DNA of 64,000 nucleotides from Antitrichia curtipendula (GCA_951230915.1 OX579640.1:16140981-16204980); one strand, 5' to 3'; shown: positions 49,724 to 61,553, counted from the first letter of the stretch. Translations and numbers: made by a program. Notes: generated by a model from the letters alone, not told the origin.

Positions 49724-50799
49724 GGTGGCCACCGGGAGAGTTAGCAAGTACTTTGCCCAACGGACTTATGGCATTGGGGGACAACTCCATGGAAACAATA
49801 GTATTGTAAATATTCATGCTGAGCTGCAGTGATGGCTTATCCTATCTCAAGAGCCACTTTCATTTTCCGTTGTCTGTTCTCTAATTGTGTGAAGTTGGGA
49901 ATCCATTTTGCCATGGCCTAGAAGGAATTAGGTTGGATGACATTGAGGAGCATGTTAGTGCAATTGAAGAGTGTGTAGTTGTGCTGCAAGAGAGTGTACT
50001 TCATGTAGGCTGGTAATCTCATGTGAAATCATAAGTGCTCCTTCCTCAGTGGATGTACAACTGGCGCTCGCGGCACGTCCTTACGTGGTGACTGAATTTG
50101 TAGTCATGTCTTAGATACGCCGTAGTGATAGATCTGGATTGTCGGCCTATATTCGTGTAACTCAGAACTATTACTCAACACAGACCCCTCTGTCTGGAGA
50201 GTCCACGGCCACTGCTCACTGTAGAAGTTATACTTGTCAACTTTGGTGTAACTGGACAATAAATTGGATAGAACTTCAAAATGACATGTGGCTTCAAAAT
50301 TGGGTCTGACATCAGCACTTGCCAACTACACTGTAACTTATAAATAACTAAGAAATGACTGAATTCAGTCACCATGTCCGACCCAACAATGACTGCGTCG
50401 CATGTATTGGACGGACCTGCCATGTGTTTTTCCTCGAGAACTCCACCCGAACTGAATGACGACTGCAAAATGACTTTGAATTTTGCTGACATGGCCGTCC
50501 ACGTCAACTATTCTTGGACTGAATCTCAACTGCCAAATGACTCCGGAATTTGTGACGTGGACGGCCATGTCAGCAAAAATTAAAAGGATTTTTGAAGCTG
50601 CCCGACCTTTCCATGAAATTTTCTCTTCTTTCCATGTTCTGTAAAGACCCCCTCATCCAATATTCATCCAAGTACGAAGTGGATGGTGATAATACACCAG
50701 CAGTCATTTAAAGAATGACTTGTCCACAATGACTGTAGAACCCGAAGTCGTTTTCCAGTCATTTATGTCCGGAATGACTATTTTCCTGTCATTTTTTGC
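49724..50799. other. Subterminal non-coding region, right end of copy R
   Basis: No gene. Dense in AATGACT and AGTCATT motifs, especially 50340-50480 and 50700-50800, as expected for transposase-binding repeats near a CACTA end. Includes a strong inverted repeat at 50479-50581. Confidence 0.6.
50479..50581. repeat. Subterminal inverted repeat (hairpin) in copy R
   Basis: Arms 50479-50506 and 50553-50581 are reverse complements over 28 bp with one extra T (core GACATGGCCGTCCACGTCA), separated by 46 bp. GC-rich compared with its surroundings. Confidence 0.9.
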
Positions 50800-50829
50800 A
50801 GTCATTTATACCCCCCATTTTTTGTAGTG
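50800..50829 (-). repeat. CACTA terminal inverted repeat, right end of copy R
   Basis: In reverse it begins CACTACAAAAAATGGGGGG and ends AAATGACT; one mismatch to the left end. The following host bases are TGA. Confidence 0.96.
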
Positions 50830-52220
50830 TGACTACTGGGCAGCACCATTTTTTCTGCAACTCGGATATCCAGTGTAATTCCACCAAATTGATATTTATT
50901 CCTTTTCTCTCAATCAGTGCACTAGAACCAAATTGTTCTCTCTCAAAATCAACATCACTCTGATTTGACAACAACATGCATTCACAAACAATTCCAGTTG
51001 AAAATTCTATTGACACCATTCAGACTTTATTCAAATTCCAATTCGGACTGTTATAAATCAAAGATTCCATACATAACCAACTTGGAAATAAATTGCAAAT
51101 CACAGCAAAGTCACACAGAACTTCCAAATTGAATTTCAAATTAAATCAAACTAAGATGTGTTTCATCAAAATATCTCCCATTCGGATATACTCACAACTC
51201 CGTAAACCCTTGTTAACCCAACTGGGACTTTAGTCATACATCAAATACTCCCAAATTGATTGACTCATACACATGCCACCAATTTGCTAATACACTTTCA
51301 TTTCATTAATCCAAATTGGTGACAAATCACCATTTACAGATTTTAACGTTATTAACCTTAACTTTAATTGGAATCTAAAATTCCCATTTCTAATCATTGT
51401 TTTCTTCCAAATTGACTTCACTCCGAAACTCCAAATTGAATTCTACAGCTTCCCGAATTGAATCCAGTTTCCATTACTAATCAATTTGCAACTATCACTG
51501 TACTTTTCCAAATAGACAATTTGCTCTTTACAGCAACTTCACCATCCTTCATACACTCTAATTAGGAAAATGCACTTTTCCCAAATTATCATTTGCACTT
51601 GAACTGCACAAACTTCCTAATTCGGAACCGACAACCCTAGCATCCACACTGACAGGCTTGACTCTCCGACTTGGACTCACACACACGACCAAATTGAAAA
51701 CAGACACATCCAACTAGGACCACCGTCCTCTTAGAACACACACACACAGAAACCAAATAGAAACATAAAATACGCAGCCAACTTGGATTGGGACTCACAC
51801 TGGACTCTCTCAAACAGTGGGTGAAAACCAAATTGAAAAACACCTCCTTAAAACCCAAAATCGGACAGTTTCCTAACCGACTTGGACTCACACATGAAAC
51901 ACAACTCAACTGCCGAATTGGACTCCTTTGCATAACTGCCGCAACTCTTTTGATAACCAGCCCAACTCGGATTGATATCCCTATCATCTAACTACCCAAA
52001 GCAAAACCAAATTGGACTTCAAAATTGACATTCATCCAATGACAATCAACTTCATCCAAATGGTATTATGAACTAAATCTAATTCCAAAACAAGGACTCA
52101 AAAACAAACATTCAATTTGACAATTTCTTCACACAACCACCAAATTGGAATACAAACATCAAATTCATACAACAAAAGAATCAAAACACATCCAAATTGA
52201 TCCTCAAAAATAAAAAACTT
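50830..52220. repeat. Degenerate array of CCAAATTGG/CCAACTTGGACT-type motifs
   Basis: About twenty irregularly spaced copies (roughly every 40-80 bp) of a 9-12-bp near-palindromic motif, in forms such as CCAAATTGGACT, CCAACTTGGATTGGG and CCGACTTGGACTC. No gene. Three further copies lie in reverse just inside 12818-12930. Confidence 0.7.
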
Positions 52221-52249
52221 TACTGCCAAATAGCACATCTACACCACAG

Positions 52250-52880
52250 TATAATAAAAAGCAATTAAAAATTGTTTTATTTTATTTTTTAATTTAAAAA
52301 ATCCATATTGCAACAAACACTATAATAAAAATAAAAATAAAATTTATTTTTTAGTTTGTAAAAACTTTGAAATTCAATAACTTATATATGGTAGTGTGAA
52401 AAAATTGTGTTTTTGGTACGCATAGAAAGCTTTAAGCACAAAAAAGTGCAAGGGCTTTATTTTGTAGCCTTTCAATGCAAAGTGAAAGTGTTTTTTTTTC
52501 CAAAATAAAAAATAATTTAATACAACTTTTTAATTTAAAAAAATCCATAACATTCACACAATAGGTCCAAACACCACGAAATTGGCACAAATAGGGAGTT
52601 TTATTCATAAAGGAGTGCAAAAACTTTGTTTGGTGGCGTTTGGACATGCAACATGAAAGTTATGATTTTTTGCAAAATAAAAGATAAATTAAATCAATTT
52701 TTGAATCCTTAAAAACTTTGAAATTCAATATCTTTCATTAGTATGTCCAAACGCTACAAAACAAAGTCCGTGCACCACTCCTTGTCAAGAGCTTTCAAGC
52801 AAAACCAAGAACGCCTCACGGTTTGTTAGATCTCAAACAAAATAAATAACCTAATTTAAGGTATAGATTGCACTCGATGT
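52250..52880 (-). repeat. AT-rich dispersed repeat, same family as 13385-14165
   Basis: Reverse-orientation units with AAAACTTTGAAATTCAATA, ATGTCCAAACG, ACAAAGTCC and AAAGCTTT boxes. Two to three degenerate units. No gene. Confidence 0.7.
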
Positions 52881-52905
52881 ATGGAATCCAAGTCTGAATG
52901 ATTAT

Positions 52906-53388
52906 CCCTAAAAGACCAAACACCATTTTTTTGGCTTTAAAGTGAATTTGGGCAGCTCACTATGAATGGAATTTTTATTTATTTTTCTTTGAAAATTTCA
53001 CACCACATGTGCCCAAGGAAAAGCTTTAAGGCCCAACAATTTTCATAACTTTTGACTACATGATTAAAAAGATATTGCATGATATGTAGTTTTCGTTACT
53101 TGGCAGGCAACTCCAAAAACTTCTTTAAAAATCACTTTTATTTATTCTTTAAAGTGATTTTTAAAGAAGTTTTTGGAGTTGCCTGCCAAGTAACGAAAAC
53201 TACATATCATGCAATATCTTTTTAATCATGTAGTCAAAAGTTATGAAAATTGTTGGGCCTTAAAGCTTTTCCTTGGGCACATGTGGTGTGAAATTTTCAA
53301 AGAAAAAAAATAGAAAATCCATTCATAGTGAGCTACCCGAATTCACTCTAAAGCCAAAAAAATGGTGTTTGGTCCTTCCTTTAGGGGG
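52906..53388. repeat. Near-perfect 0.48-kb palindrome (foldback repeat)
   Basis: Arms 52906-53138 and 53151-53388 are inverted copies with few mismatches around a 12-base loop (53139-53150). The outer ends read CCCTAAAAGACCAAACACC on the left and CCCCCTAAAGG...GACC in reverse on the right. A transcript would form a long hairpin. Related single-arm copies lie at about 34560-34777 (reverse) and 55126-55330. Confidence 0.92.
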
Positions 53389-53505
53389 TAACTTAGGAGG
53401 ATTTGGGTATGTGGGATCCGGATATGTGGATTCCAGATATATGGAGCCCAAGTATTGGGAACTTGAATTTGGGATCTTTGGAAAATAGATAGATTTTGAA
53501 AAATG

Positions 53506-54605
53506 CTTCTCTTTCCATCCGAAAATGATCTTTTTGCTAGACAAAATGTTCTAAATTAAGGCTAAAATTTTAAAAATTTTAACTTGTTTTGCATTGCAAA
53601 TAGAGTTTGGTATACTCTTTGCTTCCTAGAAACTGAGTTTTAGAGACCTTTCCAAAGTGCAGTTTTGAAATATTGAAAAGTGGAATTTGGGGGACATTTT
53701 CAAGGAGCACGAATAGACACTTAATTTTTGAGTGTGAGGTTGTTATTTTGTGGGGAGTTAGTATGGGCCCTAGACCATGTGTGAGCCTCTTTTCCACCTC
53801 CTATAGCTTCAATCTTTACCGCCTCTTATAGTTTCAATTTCCTTCAATTGGACAATACTCAAAGAGATGCAAATAATAAAAACAAACAATGAATTTCAAT
53901 TGTCTTTTCATTGATGATTGTACAAATGGAGGAGAAACTATTGCTCATATTTATTTTGCTAGCCCAGATAGCAATTGAAATTTGAATCTAATCAATTTGC
54001 AACATCACAAAGTGCAACAAGAAGATCATTTGGAGATAGAAAATTAAGGCTAACTATCTCTTGTGATGATGCAACCAAGTTTAGGTTGCAATTAACACAC
54101 CACCACCTCCTCTTTGTAAAAAAAGAGAGCCGTTGATCTTGTAAATACACACACTTCCAATGCCGTTGTTCTTGAAAAATAAATAATGTGGATACGGATA
54201 CTTTGGGATATGGATACGGATACATAAGAGAGATATGAAGTATGGAATATGTATAGCATGTGAAAAATGCACGGAAATACATACGAGATATGTATGAGAT
54301 ATAGATGAATACATACAACCATACAGCGTCCCATATTGTTTGCAGGTGAAGCACATGTCACAAAATTACAAGTATGTGGTTTGGAGTGGTATGTTACAAG
54401 CATCCATGCAAATTTTTTAGCCAATGACAAAGTGACATGTGTACCCCCTTTCACATTTTCTGGAAAAGTTCAATGGCCAAAGGCTGAATGCTACTTGTAC
54501 CCCCTTGAAAATGATTCGTACCCCTTTCAATGTTTTTCTCTGAAATTCACATTCTTTCACTATCCACTCAAAAGATAGCACACAAACTTTGGGATGAAGG
54601 GAGTA
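53506..54605. mobile_element. Stowaway-like AT-rich element (provisional)
   Basis: The left border CTCTTTCCATCCGAAAATGATC and the right border CTTTGGGATGAAGGGAGTA resemble degenerate Stowaway termini (CTCCCTCCGT type). The first 300 bp match 62294-62640 in direct orientation. ATACATA / GGATACGGATAC simple repeats lie at about 54185-54320. No gene. Confidence 0.45.
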
Positions 54606-55125
54606 ATTTTCAATGCCGGTAAGCTCAATGGATGAGTTGTTCAAGAGTCTTGCTCCGAAAATGAAGGTGATTTAGACAATGCAATTTGAAAGGTCTATGA
54701 GGGTCTTAACATTTTGAGATTGGATTAGAAGGTCAAAATTGCATAGAGCTTTTGATGGTTGAAAAAAAGAGTTAGAATTGTGAACTGTAACACCATTTAA
54801 TTGGAATCACTAGTACAAATATAGGATTCATTGACTAGCTAAATAACTTCAAAAAGGCCCCAACAATGGGCTTAAAACATAGGTCTTACATCTAATCAAG
54901 TTTGTTATATGTATCATGTGAGAAGTGTGGCATGGAATTCTCATTTATTTAGCCCAAACATTGTAGAGCTTGATGGTTTTTGTGTGAGATAACTTGGAAC
55001 ACAATGAAAAATGGTTTGACTTTAGTTTAGAATTGGGCCTTGGTGGCATCTTGACACTTTGGTTGTGAACTTCATTTTACCTATGTCTTCTACGTGTGGT
55101 TTTGGAGAATCATCTTTTTTAACCC

Positions 55126-56053
55126 CCCAAAGGGCCAAGCTGCGTTTTTTGTCAACATAGAAGTTTTGGGCAGCTCACTACAAATAGAGTTCTTACTTTT
55201 TTTCTTTGAAAAATTCACACAACATTGGGACAAGGTTTTTTTTCAAAGCCCAAAATTTTTCCTAGTTGTTGGACTACATGGTTTAAAAGTTATTGTATGA
55301 TACGTAGGTTTTCATTTTTGTCGGGTAGTCCAAGCAAATAAAACAAATCACTTTTTTCAAGAAAAAAAATTGAAATTGGTTCTCTAGATTTATATACGTG
55401 GAAAGATTTGAATCATACCATTCGATCAATGAGTCAAAAGTCATGAGGAGTTTTAATTTTCATGCAATTATGGATTCTGTACTCTAAAATAAAGTTTGAA
55501 GTCATTTATTTAACTCAATTTTCAATTTTTTGGAAAAAAAATAGGATCTTGGAATGTAGATTGTTCATTACAACATTGCAACCATAGGATTGATATTTTT
55601 CAGCTCTATAATTAAATTCTTAACAATTTAGTATTTTGAATCATTTTTCACTTCTTTGTACTTACTATTTTTTTCCTATATGTTGTACAATTCCAAACGA
55701 TCTGAAATTCTTCAAGCATGTAGCCAACTTGACTTGAAGAATGAATCCAAAGAGACACCACCATTTTGGACATTTTTCATACAAATGTGACTTTGTGAAG
55801 TCTAGCTGCCTAGTTTTTCAAAGGGTCAAAAAAATGATGTTTGTCACTTCAAATGCTAATAAATGTCTTGCACTCTATACTGTGAAAATATCTGAATTTT
55901 TTTTCACATGTTTTGAAGTCAGCATACTACAAGATTCTACAATTACGTGTGTCCAAAAATGTTGTTTTTTCTAAAATTTAGTACTAATATTAGAAATGGC
56001 AATTTTGGAGAGATTTGGGTGAAAATATAGTCAAGGAACTCAAGGGGGTAACC
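55126..56053. repeat. AT-rich element with TTAACCCCCC start (provisional)
   Basis: Starts TTAACCCCCCAAAGGGCC, and its first 200 bp match an arm of the palindrome at 52906-53388 (GGGCAGCTCACTA, GACTACATG). About 55490-55680 matches 34200-34400 in reverse. A possible right border, reverse TTACCCCCTTGAG, is at about 56042-56053. No gene. Confidence 0.4.
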
Positions 56054-56579
56054 TAAAAACTAAACTAAACTGAAAAATACTAAGACATGTGAGAAATTGA
56101 GCATGAATAAGGAAGAGTTTGAAGACTTAGGAAATTAAAGTTTTCATAAAATCATCCCAAGGCATGACAACTTCTCCAACAACTTCACAAAAACAAAAGC
56201 CTTTAATTCCTAGTTTTTGAATTTGACCCTTTTAATCTTGATGTGTCCTTGATGCATGCAAGGTTTCATAAAATAATGGGACTTTTATTTTCATGAACTC
56301 CATATTTAGGCCTAATTTCTCTCTAAATTGTGAACACTTTTTGATTTGAAAAGAAAGTTTCTCTAAAATTCATAACTTTTGAACAAACATATGCACTGAA
56401 AGCTTCAAGTTATTGATTAAGTATTGTCATTTCTTGTTCTTGATGAAGTATAAAGGGCTCAAACAACGCTCATCTTCAGCAGAGCTTATGATTTGGACAA
56501 GGCCAATTTTTGCAAGTTTTAAGTACTCAAGAATGCTAGAGCACAAGACTTTGGAGACAAAGATTATCTTGTTGCTATC

Positions 56580-57559
56580 TTAACCCCTCACCGCCCAAGG
56601 CCTAACCATGTCAAAAAACAACTTTCCTTTTCAAGTGTTATAAGTCTAAATGTGAGTAAGGTATGAAAATCTCAACCGTACAATATTGTAGTGTGCATGT
56701 TGTAGATGGTGTAAATCAAATTTGAGGTCATTTGACCGTATAGATTGAAAGATTATAATGTTTTAGTGTTGAAAAAAGATGCTGAAATTTCCTAAAAACA
56801 CAATTCGAGGTGAAATTCGATTTCTAAACCTACTCAAATGAAAAAACTTTGAACTAAAAAGTGATTCAAAACCAAAAGAAAAACACTTTGGTGGGAAAAA
56901 AAATCATTCAATTGACTCATTGCGTTTGCAAAATTGTTTTGAAATGTCAAAAAACAGTGAAAAAAGTAGCAAAAAATCACATCTATTGCTGAACCTACCT
57001 CTACTAAAATGCCTCTCAGTCAATCATGACTTCTTGTATTGGTATGAAAATTTTACTACAAGAACTAGACTAGTATGCGCAACTTTTCCAATAAAAATTA
57101 TTGAAATCGAACATTTTTTGAAGAAGTTATAAGCCGCCGAAGTTCACTGTAACGCAGAAATGTCTATATTTTGAACTTCGAATTGCTCCCAAGCATTCGA
57201 AACAACTTGGATTGACATGAAAATTTTCCCACATTAAGTAGACTTTATGGGGAACAAAAACCAAATTTTCTTATTGAAAAATAACATTTGATGAAAAAGA
57301 TACAAGCCCCCGAAGTTGCAGCCATCTCAATGCAGTGTGGTGAACTGAAATTGAATCTGCGAACTTCGAATGGCTTTTAAAAATCCAATACTTCTTAGAT
57401 AGATCTGAAATTTTTACCACAAAAACTAGTCTAGTATGCGCAACTTTTCCAGTAAGTTTTAATAAATTTGGACACCGGACGCAAAAGTTACAGCACTTTG
57501 AAGTCGACTGCTAGATTGTGTGAGGCCACTTTTGGGCCCCTTGGGCGGTGAGGGGTTAA
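56580..57559. mobile_element. TTAA-flanked non-autonomous element with CCC termini (piggyBac-like signature)
   Basis: TTAA at 56580-56583 and 57556-57559 flanks inverted ends CCCCTCACCGCCCAAGG (17 of 17 match). TTAA duplication and ends starting CCC are the known piggyBac signature. The 972-bp interior has no ORF of note. It is built of three degenerate units of about 180-190 bp, each with a TGAAAATTTT.CCAC/TACA box and CCGAAGTT; two share AGTATGCGCAACTTTTCC. Confidence 0.7.
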
Positions 57560-59296
57560 AGCTTCAGTGGATGACCAAGGGATAAACAAATTGGAGCTAC
57601 TTTGGTGTTGCTAACAACTTCCTTCCACAAATGTTTATTTGGATTTTTTTGAACAAAATTACTGGTGCCTGCGCCACAACAAATTGTTCTAAATCTGACT
57701 CCATGTACTTAGATCAAGTGGTTTAAGCCTCATTATTGCCATTCAAAAAATCCAAAAGTACCTTCATAGGAGGATTTTCATCTACTAAAAAAAATACTTT
57801 ATTTTTTAATTTTGGGCCAATTTCATCAGATCCATCACCCTATCCGACCTTCACAACAACGTGACCTATAGAGGCAATAGAATAAAAAAACAATTATAAT
57901 GAACAACCTATAAAATCAATTGAGGGGGATAAATAAAAAATCAACTATAATATATGAATCAAGAAGCAATTGCAATTTTAACATCAAAATCACAAAGAAG
58001 GCTTTAAAAAGATGAAAATGTAAAAGCAAACAATATAGAACCCTAAACTTGATTAGGCACCACAATTGCACTCAATTCTTTTCCGATCAATAAAAAATGT
58101 TGTCATCAATCCAACAATAAACCTAAACTCCTTCCTTTGTTAGGTCTTTGACGAGCCAAAACTACCAATACTCAAAGTGAACACTTAAAACAATACGTTT
58201 GTGACTGCAATATTCACCAATGCTTTGAATTGCTAATATAGTATATCCAAAATTTGGAGCATCCTCTCAATGAAGCAACCAACTACATTATACAGGCTAT
58301 TAGAATCTGCAAAAGAAGGCAATGACAAACTCTTAGTGGTTTACATTGCATGCAATGCAAAAATTGCAAAAGTAAGATAGTAGCACCTATAACCGTCACT
58401 ACATCCTTGCTACACCCATAACCGTCACCTCTAAAATCTTGAAAAATCTTGGGAAATGAATAGATGTGATTACAAGGATGTACCACATCTTGAATATGAG
58501 ACCCTAGTGTTGGTATTAAGTGTATGTATAGTCTGCTCTTTAAAAATTCACAATTTATTCTCACAATGTCCAAATGATACATTTAAAAGTCCTCAAAAAT
58601 TATTTTTCTCTTGCCAATAGGGCCCAATAATTTGTTGGATGTGTATTAGTGGCCATCATGTTTCAAACCTTTAAACTAATGGTTATGGATGCTACTACCT
58701 TACATAAACTTTGATGATGGCGATGCTTGAAAAAAGGAGATGTTGTGGTGAGAGCAAGCCACAAGAAGATGAGAGTGGGTTGACAAGCTTGACAAGCCAA
58801 GTGGACATCAAAACCCAAGTGTTCATTTCAAGTATGTCCACAATGTGATTTGCTTGGATGAAAATGATGACCTCAGCAATCATTTTCATCCAATCAGTGA
58901 ATGAGTGTTAGCAAATAATCTTTTTCTTTTTTTTCTTTTTTTTCTTTTTCTTCCTTTGTACTTGTAACTGACACATTCTGACTTCTGAGGGGTGGCAAAA
59001 AGGTGACTAAATAATACTACCTGCACTTGTCCCTCCCTCGTGAAACTGCAGCTTTCAAACTAGAATCCAATTCCCGTCCTCGAAACGAAGTTAACAGCAG
59101 CAAGCATTGTCGACACAGCTACCCTTGCGCATGCTCCTTGCAAATCTAGCGAACTGAAGCTGTCTTTCATTTCACTTGCAACTTGCGGAACTCAATTGCA
59201 CTACTTTTGATCGAGAAATTGAGTTTTTTCATGAGACATAGCCGGAGCTGTGTTTGTGAAGCGCAGAGTAATCTGAGGAAGTTTAGGGTTTAAGCC
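57560..59296. other. Intergenic region upstream of BAHD 2
   Basis: AT-rich with no recognisable gene. A pyrimidine microsatellite of T-runs broken by C lies at about 58917-58962. A telo-box-like TTTAGGGTTTAA (59283-59294) directly precedes the BAHD 2 ATG and probably lies in its 5' UTR. Confidence 0.55.
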
Positions 59297-61330
59297 ATGG
59301 GCTCGGAAGAAGATTGCGATGGAAGTTTAAAACTGGAGTCCCGGGTGGAGGATAGAAACCTCCAGGTGCTGTACAAGATTTTTGTGAAACCCTCCACTCC
59401 GACAGCGATAGAGAATCGGTGGCTGCCATTCGCGAATTTGGATCGCAATTGGTTACAGTTCTACACCCCTGTGCTGTGCGTGTACCGGGAGCATTCGCGG
59501 AAGGAGAATGTTGGAGAGGAGTTGCGGAAGTCGTTGGAAAGAGCGTTGGCGTTTTTTTATCCGCTGGCGGGGAGAGTGGGGAAGTCGAGCGGAGGGGTAC
59601 CGGGGACTGTGTGCGATGACACGGGAGCTGTGTTCGTGGAGGCTTGCATTGATGCGGAGCTTGACGAGTTGGAGTATGAGAATGACTTTCAGCCGTCGTT
59701 TTTGTTGACTGGGATGAAGGAGGCGGGGTTAGGGGATTATCCTCGGTTGCCGGATGATCCTGCTGGACGGCCAGCTCTTATTGTGCAGGTTCGTTTTGGC
59801 TTTGAATGATTAGGTCAGAAGTTCGTTGTGAGCACTTTTTAGCTGTGGCGTGATCAATTTGGGTTGAAGTGCCTAATCTGGTTAGTTCAAATTTTGATGA
59901 CTAGTTTTTGTATGAATTTCTTCTGCAACATCAAGTGGGTGCAATTGCAGAGTTCCCATTAGAAGTGCCAGTACACAGCCCGTTTCCGTTCAAAGATGAG
60001 TAGCCATAGATTTTAGCCAAGACATTTTTGCGTCACTCTCAAATAAGTCTATCCATGTGTATGCATAGATGAGTTACTGTTTGTAACAGAGGTCAGGACG
60101 TATAGGAGATGATCCTCTGTACGAAATTCTTATATAATTGCAAAGTTGAAGGTTGTAGATGAGTGTAAGTGACAGTAGACAACACCATTTCCGCTCAAAG
60201 ATCGGTGGCCATAGACATTTAGCCAAGTCGTGCTTGCACGCAATTTGAGGAATTGAAACCACCCAAGTGCATGAGTAGATGAGTTGCTGTTGATTACGAT
60301 GGTTCGTCGAAAGGAGACGAGATCAGGTCCTTAACGATTTCAGTATTCTCTACCTTATGTTGTTTTTAAGGTGATCGATTTCTAAGGTTGGGAATTTTTT
60401 CGACAGTTGACGCATTTCAAATGCGGCGGCATTACGTTGGCATCCACCTGGGCACACGGTGTGGCGGATGGATTCTCTGGGTTCCACTTCTTGAAGTCCT
60501 GGGCAGAGCTTGCGAGGGGGGAAGAAGTCTCTCTCGTTCCTGTTCATGAGCGCGCTCGTGTCAAACCAAGGGAACCTCTCATTCTCTCGGACCCTTACTC
60601 CGAAGATTATCGTTCGGATTTTTTGAACCTCAAGCCTGGACATTCGAGCATCCCGAGTGCAACTGATCTTAAGCCAAAGCAGACCGCGATCACCGTGCAG
60701 GTTGTAGAGATTACGAAGGAGCTTATTGATGAATTGAAGCAGGAAGTGGATAGTGCTGCATCTCAAACTCGGCTGTCGAGAGTGTGTTACGTCTCGGCTC
60801 ATCTATGGCGTGCAATAACGAAAGCAAGAGGGCTTCCAGGCACGGATCTCGTCCGAATGTGGGTACTAGTCGAGGGGAGGAAGAAGCTGTCGTTACCAGC
60901 AGGCTTTTTCGGCAACGTGGTTGGCAGCCATTTCATGACAACCACAGTAAACGACTTGTTGAACAAGCCACTGGCGCATTCTGCGAGTTTGGTAGCCACG
61001 TGCATTCAGCATGTCTCCAAGGATTTGTACCAGGATCTTGTGGATTGGATAGAAGCGAAGGAATTCATTCCGTTCCCTGGATACGCCCTGGGGTCGGACC
61101 ACGAGTGCGGGACTTCCTGGCAGAACCGGTTTCCTTACTACGAGCTGGATTTTGGCTTCGGCCCCCCTGTGAAATCGATGCGGAACGCGTGCGCTTCTTG
61201 GGATGGTAACTTTACCATCTTGCCGAGCTCTCGGAGCCCTGACAACTTCACGGCCATGCTTCACACCACTCCCGACGTCATGACGAAATTTCTGCCTTTG
61301 CTGCACCAGTTCTCCCATGATTCTTCGTAA
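59297..61330 (+). CDS. BAHD (HXXXD-type) acyltransferase 2
   Basis: Predicted cytosolic acyl-CoA-dependent acyltransferase, paralog of the gene at 19717-21566. Two exons, 59297-59788 and 60407-61330, with the intron at the same place (after VQ, before THFKC) and in the same phase. The protein has 471 residues. It shows AFFYPLAGRV near residue 90, catalytic HGVAD (181-185) and DFGFG (412-416) in place of the usual DFGWG. Both proteins begin MGSE. The frame is intact to TAA 61328-61330. The last ~110 bp of the coding region recur twice just downstream. GC is higher than in the surroundings, as expected for a gene island. Substrate unknown. Confidence 0.92.
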
Positions 61331-61553
61331 CTGGCATCTTGCCGAGCTCTCGGACTTCACGGCCATGCTTCACACCACTCCCGACGTCATGACGAAATTT
61401 CTGCCTTTGCTGCACCAGTTCTCCCATGATTCTTCGTAACTGGCATCTTGCCGAGCTCTCGGACTTCACGGCCATGCTTCACACCACTCCCGACGTCACG
61501 ACGAAACTTCTGCCTTTGCTGCACCAATTCTCCCATGATTCTTCGTAACTGGC
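61216..61553 (+). repeat. Triple tandem repeat of the BAHD 2 3' end
   Basis: Copy 1 is the end of the CDS plus CTGGCA (61219-61335). Copies 2 (about 61336-61444) and 3 (about 61445-61553) are 109 bp each and repeat TCTTGCCGAGCTCTCGG to TTCTTCGTAACTGGCA. Copies 2 and 3 both lack 10 bp present in copy 1 (after CTCGG). Copy 3 has at least three further base changes. Confidence 0.95.

Larger units (their letters stand above)
35739..50829 (+). mobile_element. CACTA (En/Spm-type) DNA transposon, copy R, complete, 15,091 bp
   Basis: Bounded by 30-bp terminal inverted repeats (35739-35768 and 50800-50829) that differ at one base and start CACTACAAAAAAT. AATGACT/AGTCATT motifs fill the subterminal regions and the gaps between exons. 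The gene content is tnp2 on - and ORF1 on +, divergently arranged around a tandem-repeat block. The immediate flanks are CAT (35736-35738) and TGA (50830-50832), so no 3-bp target duplication exists in the present arrangement. Confidence 0.96.

Noticed and set aside
58917..58962. Pyrimidine tract as a functional promoter element of BAHD 2
   Set aside because: It looks like an ordinary microsatellite 335 bp or more from the start codon; nothing ties it to expression.
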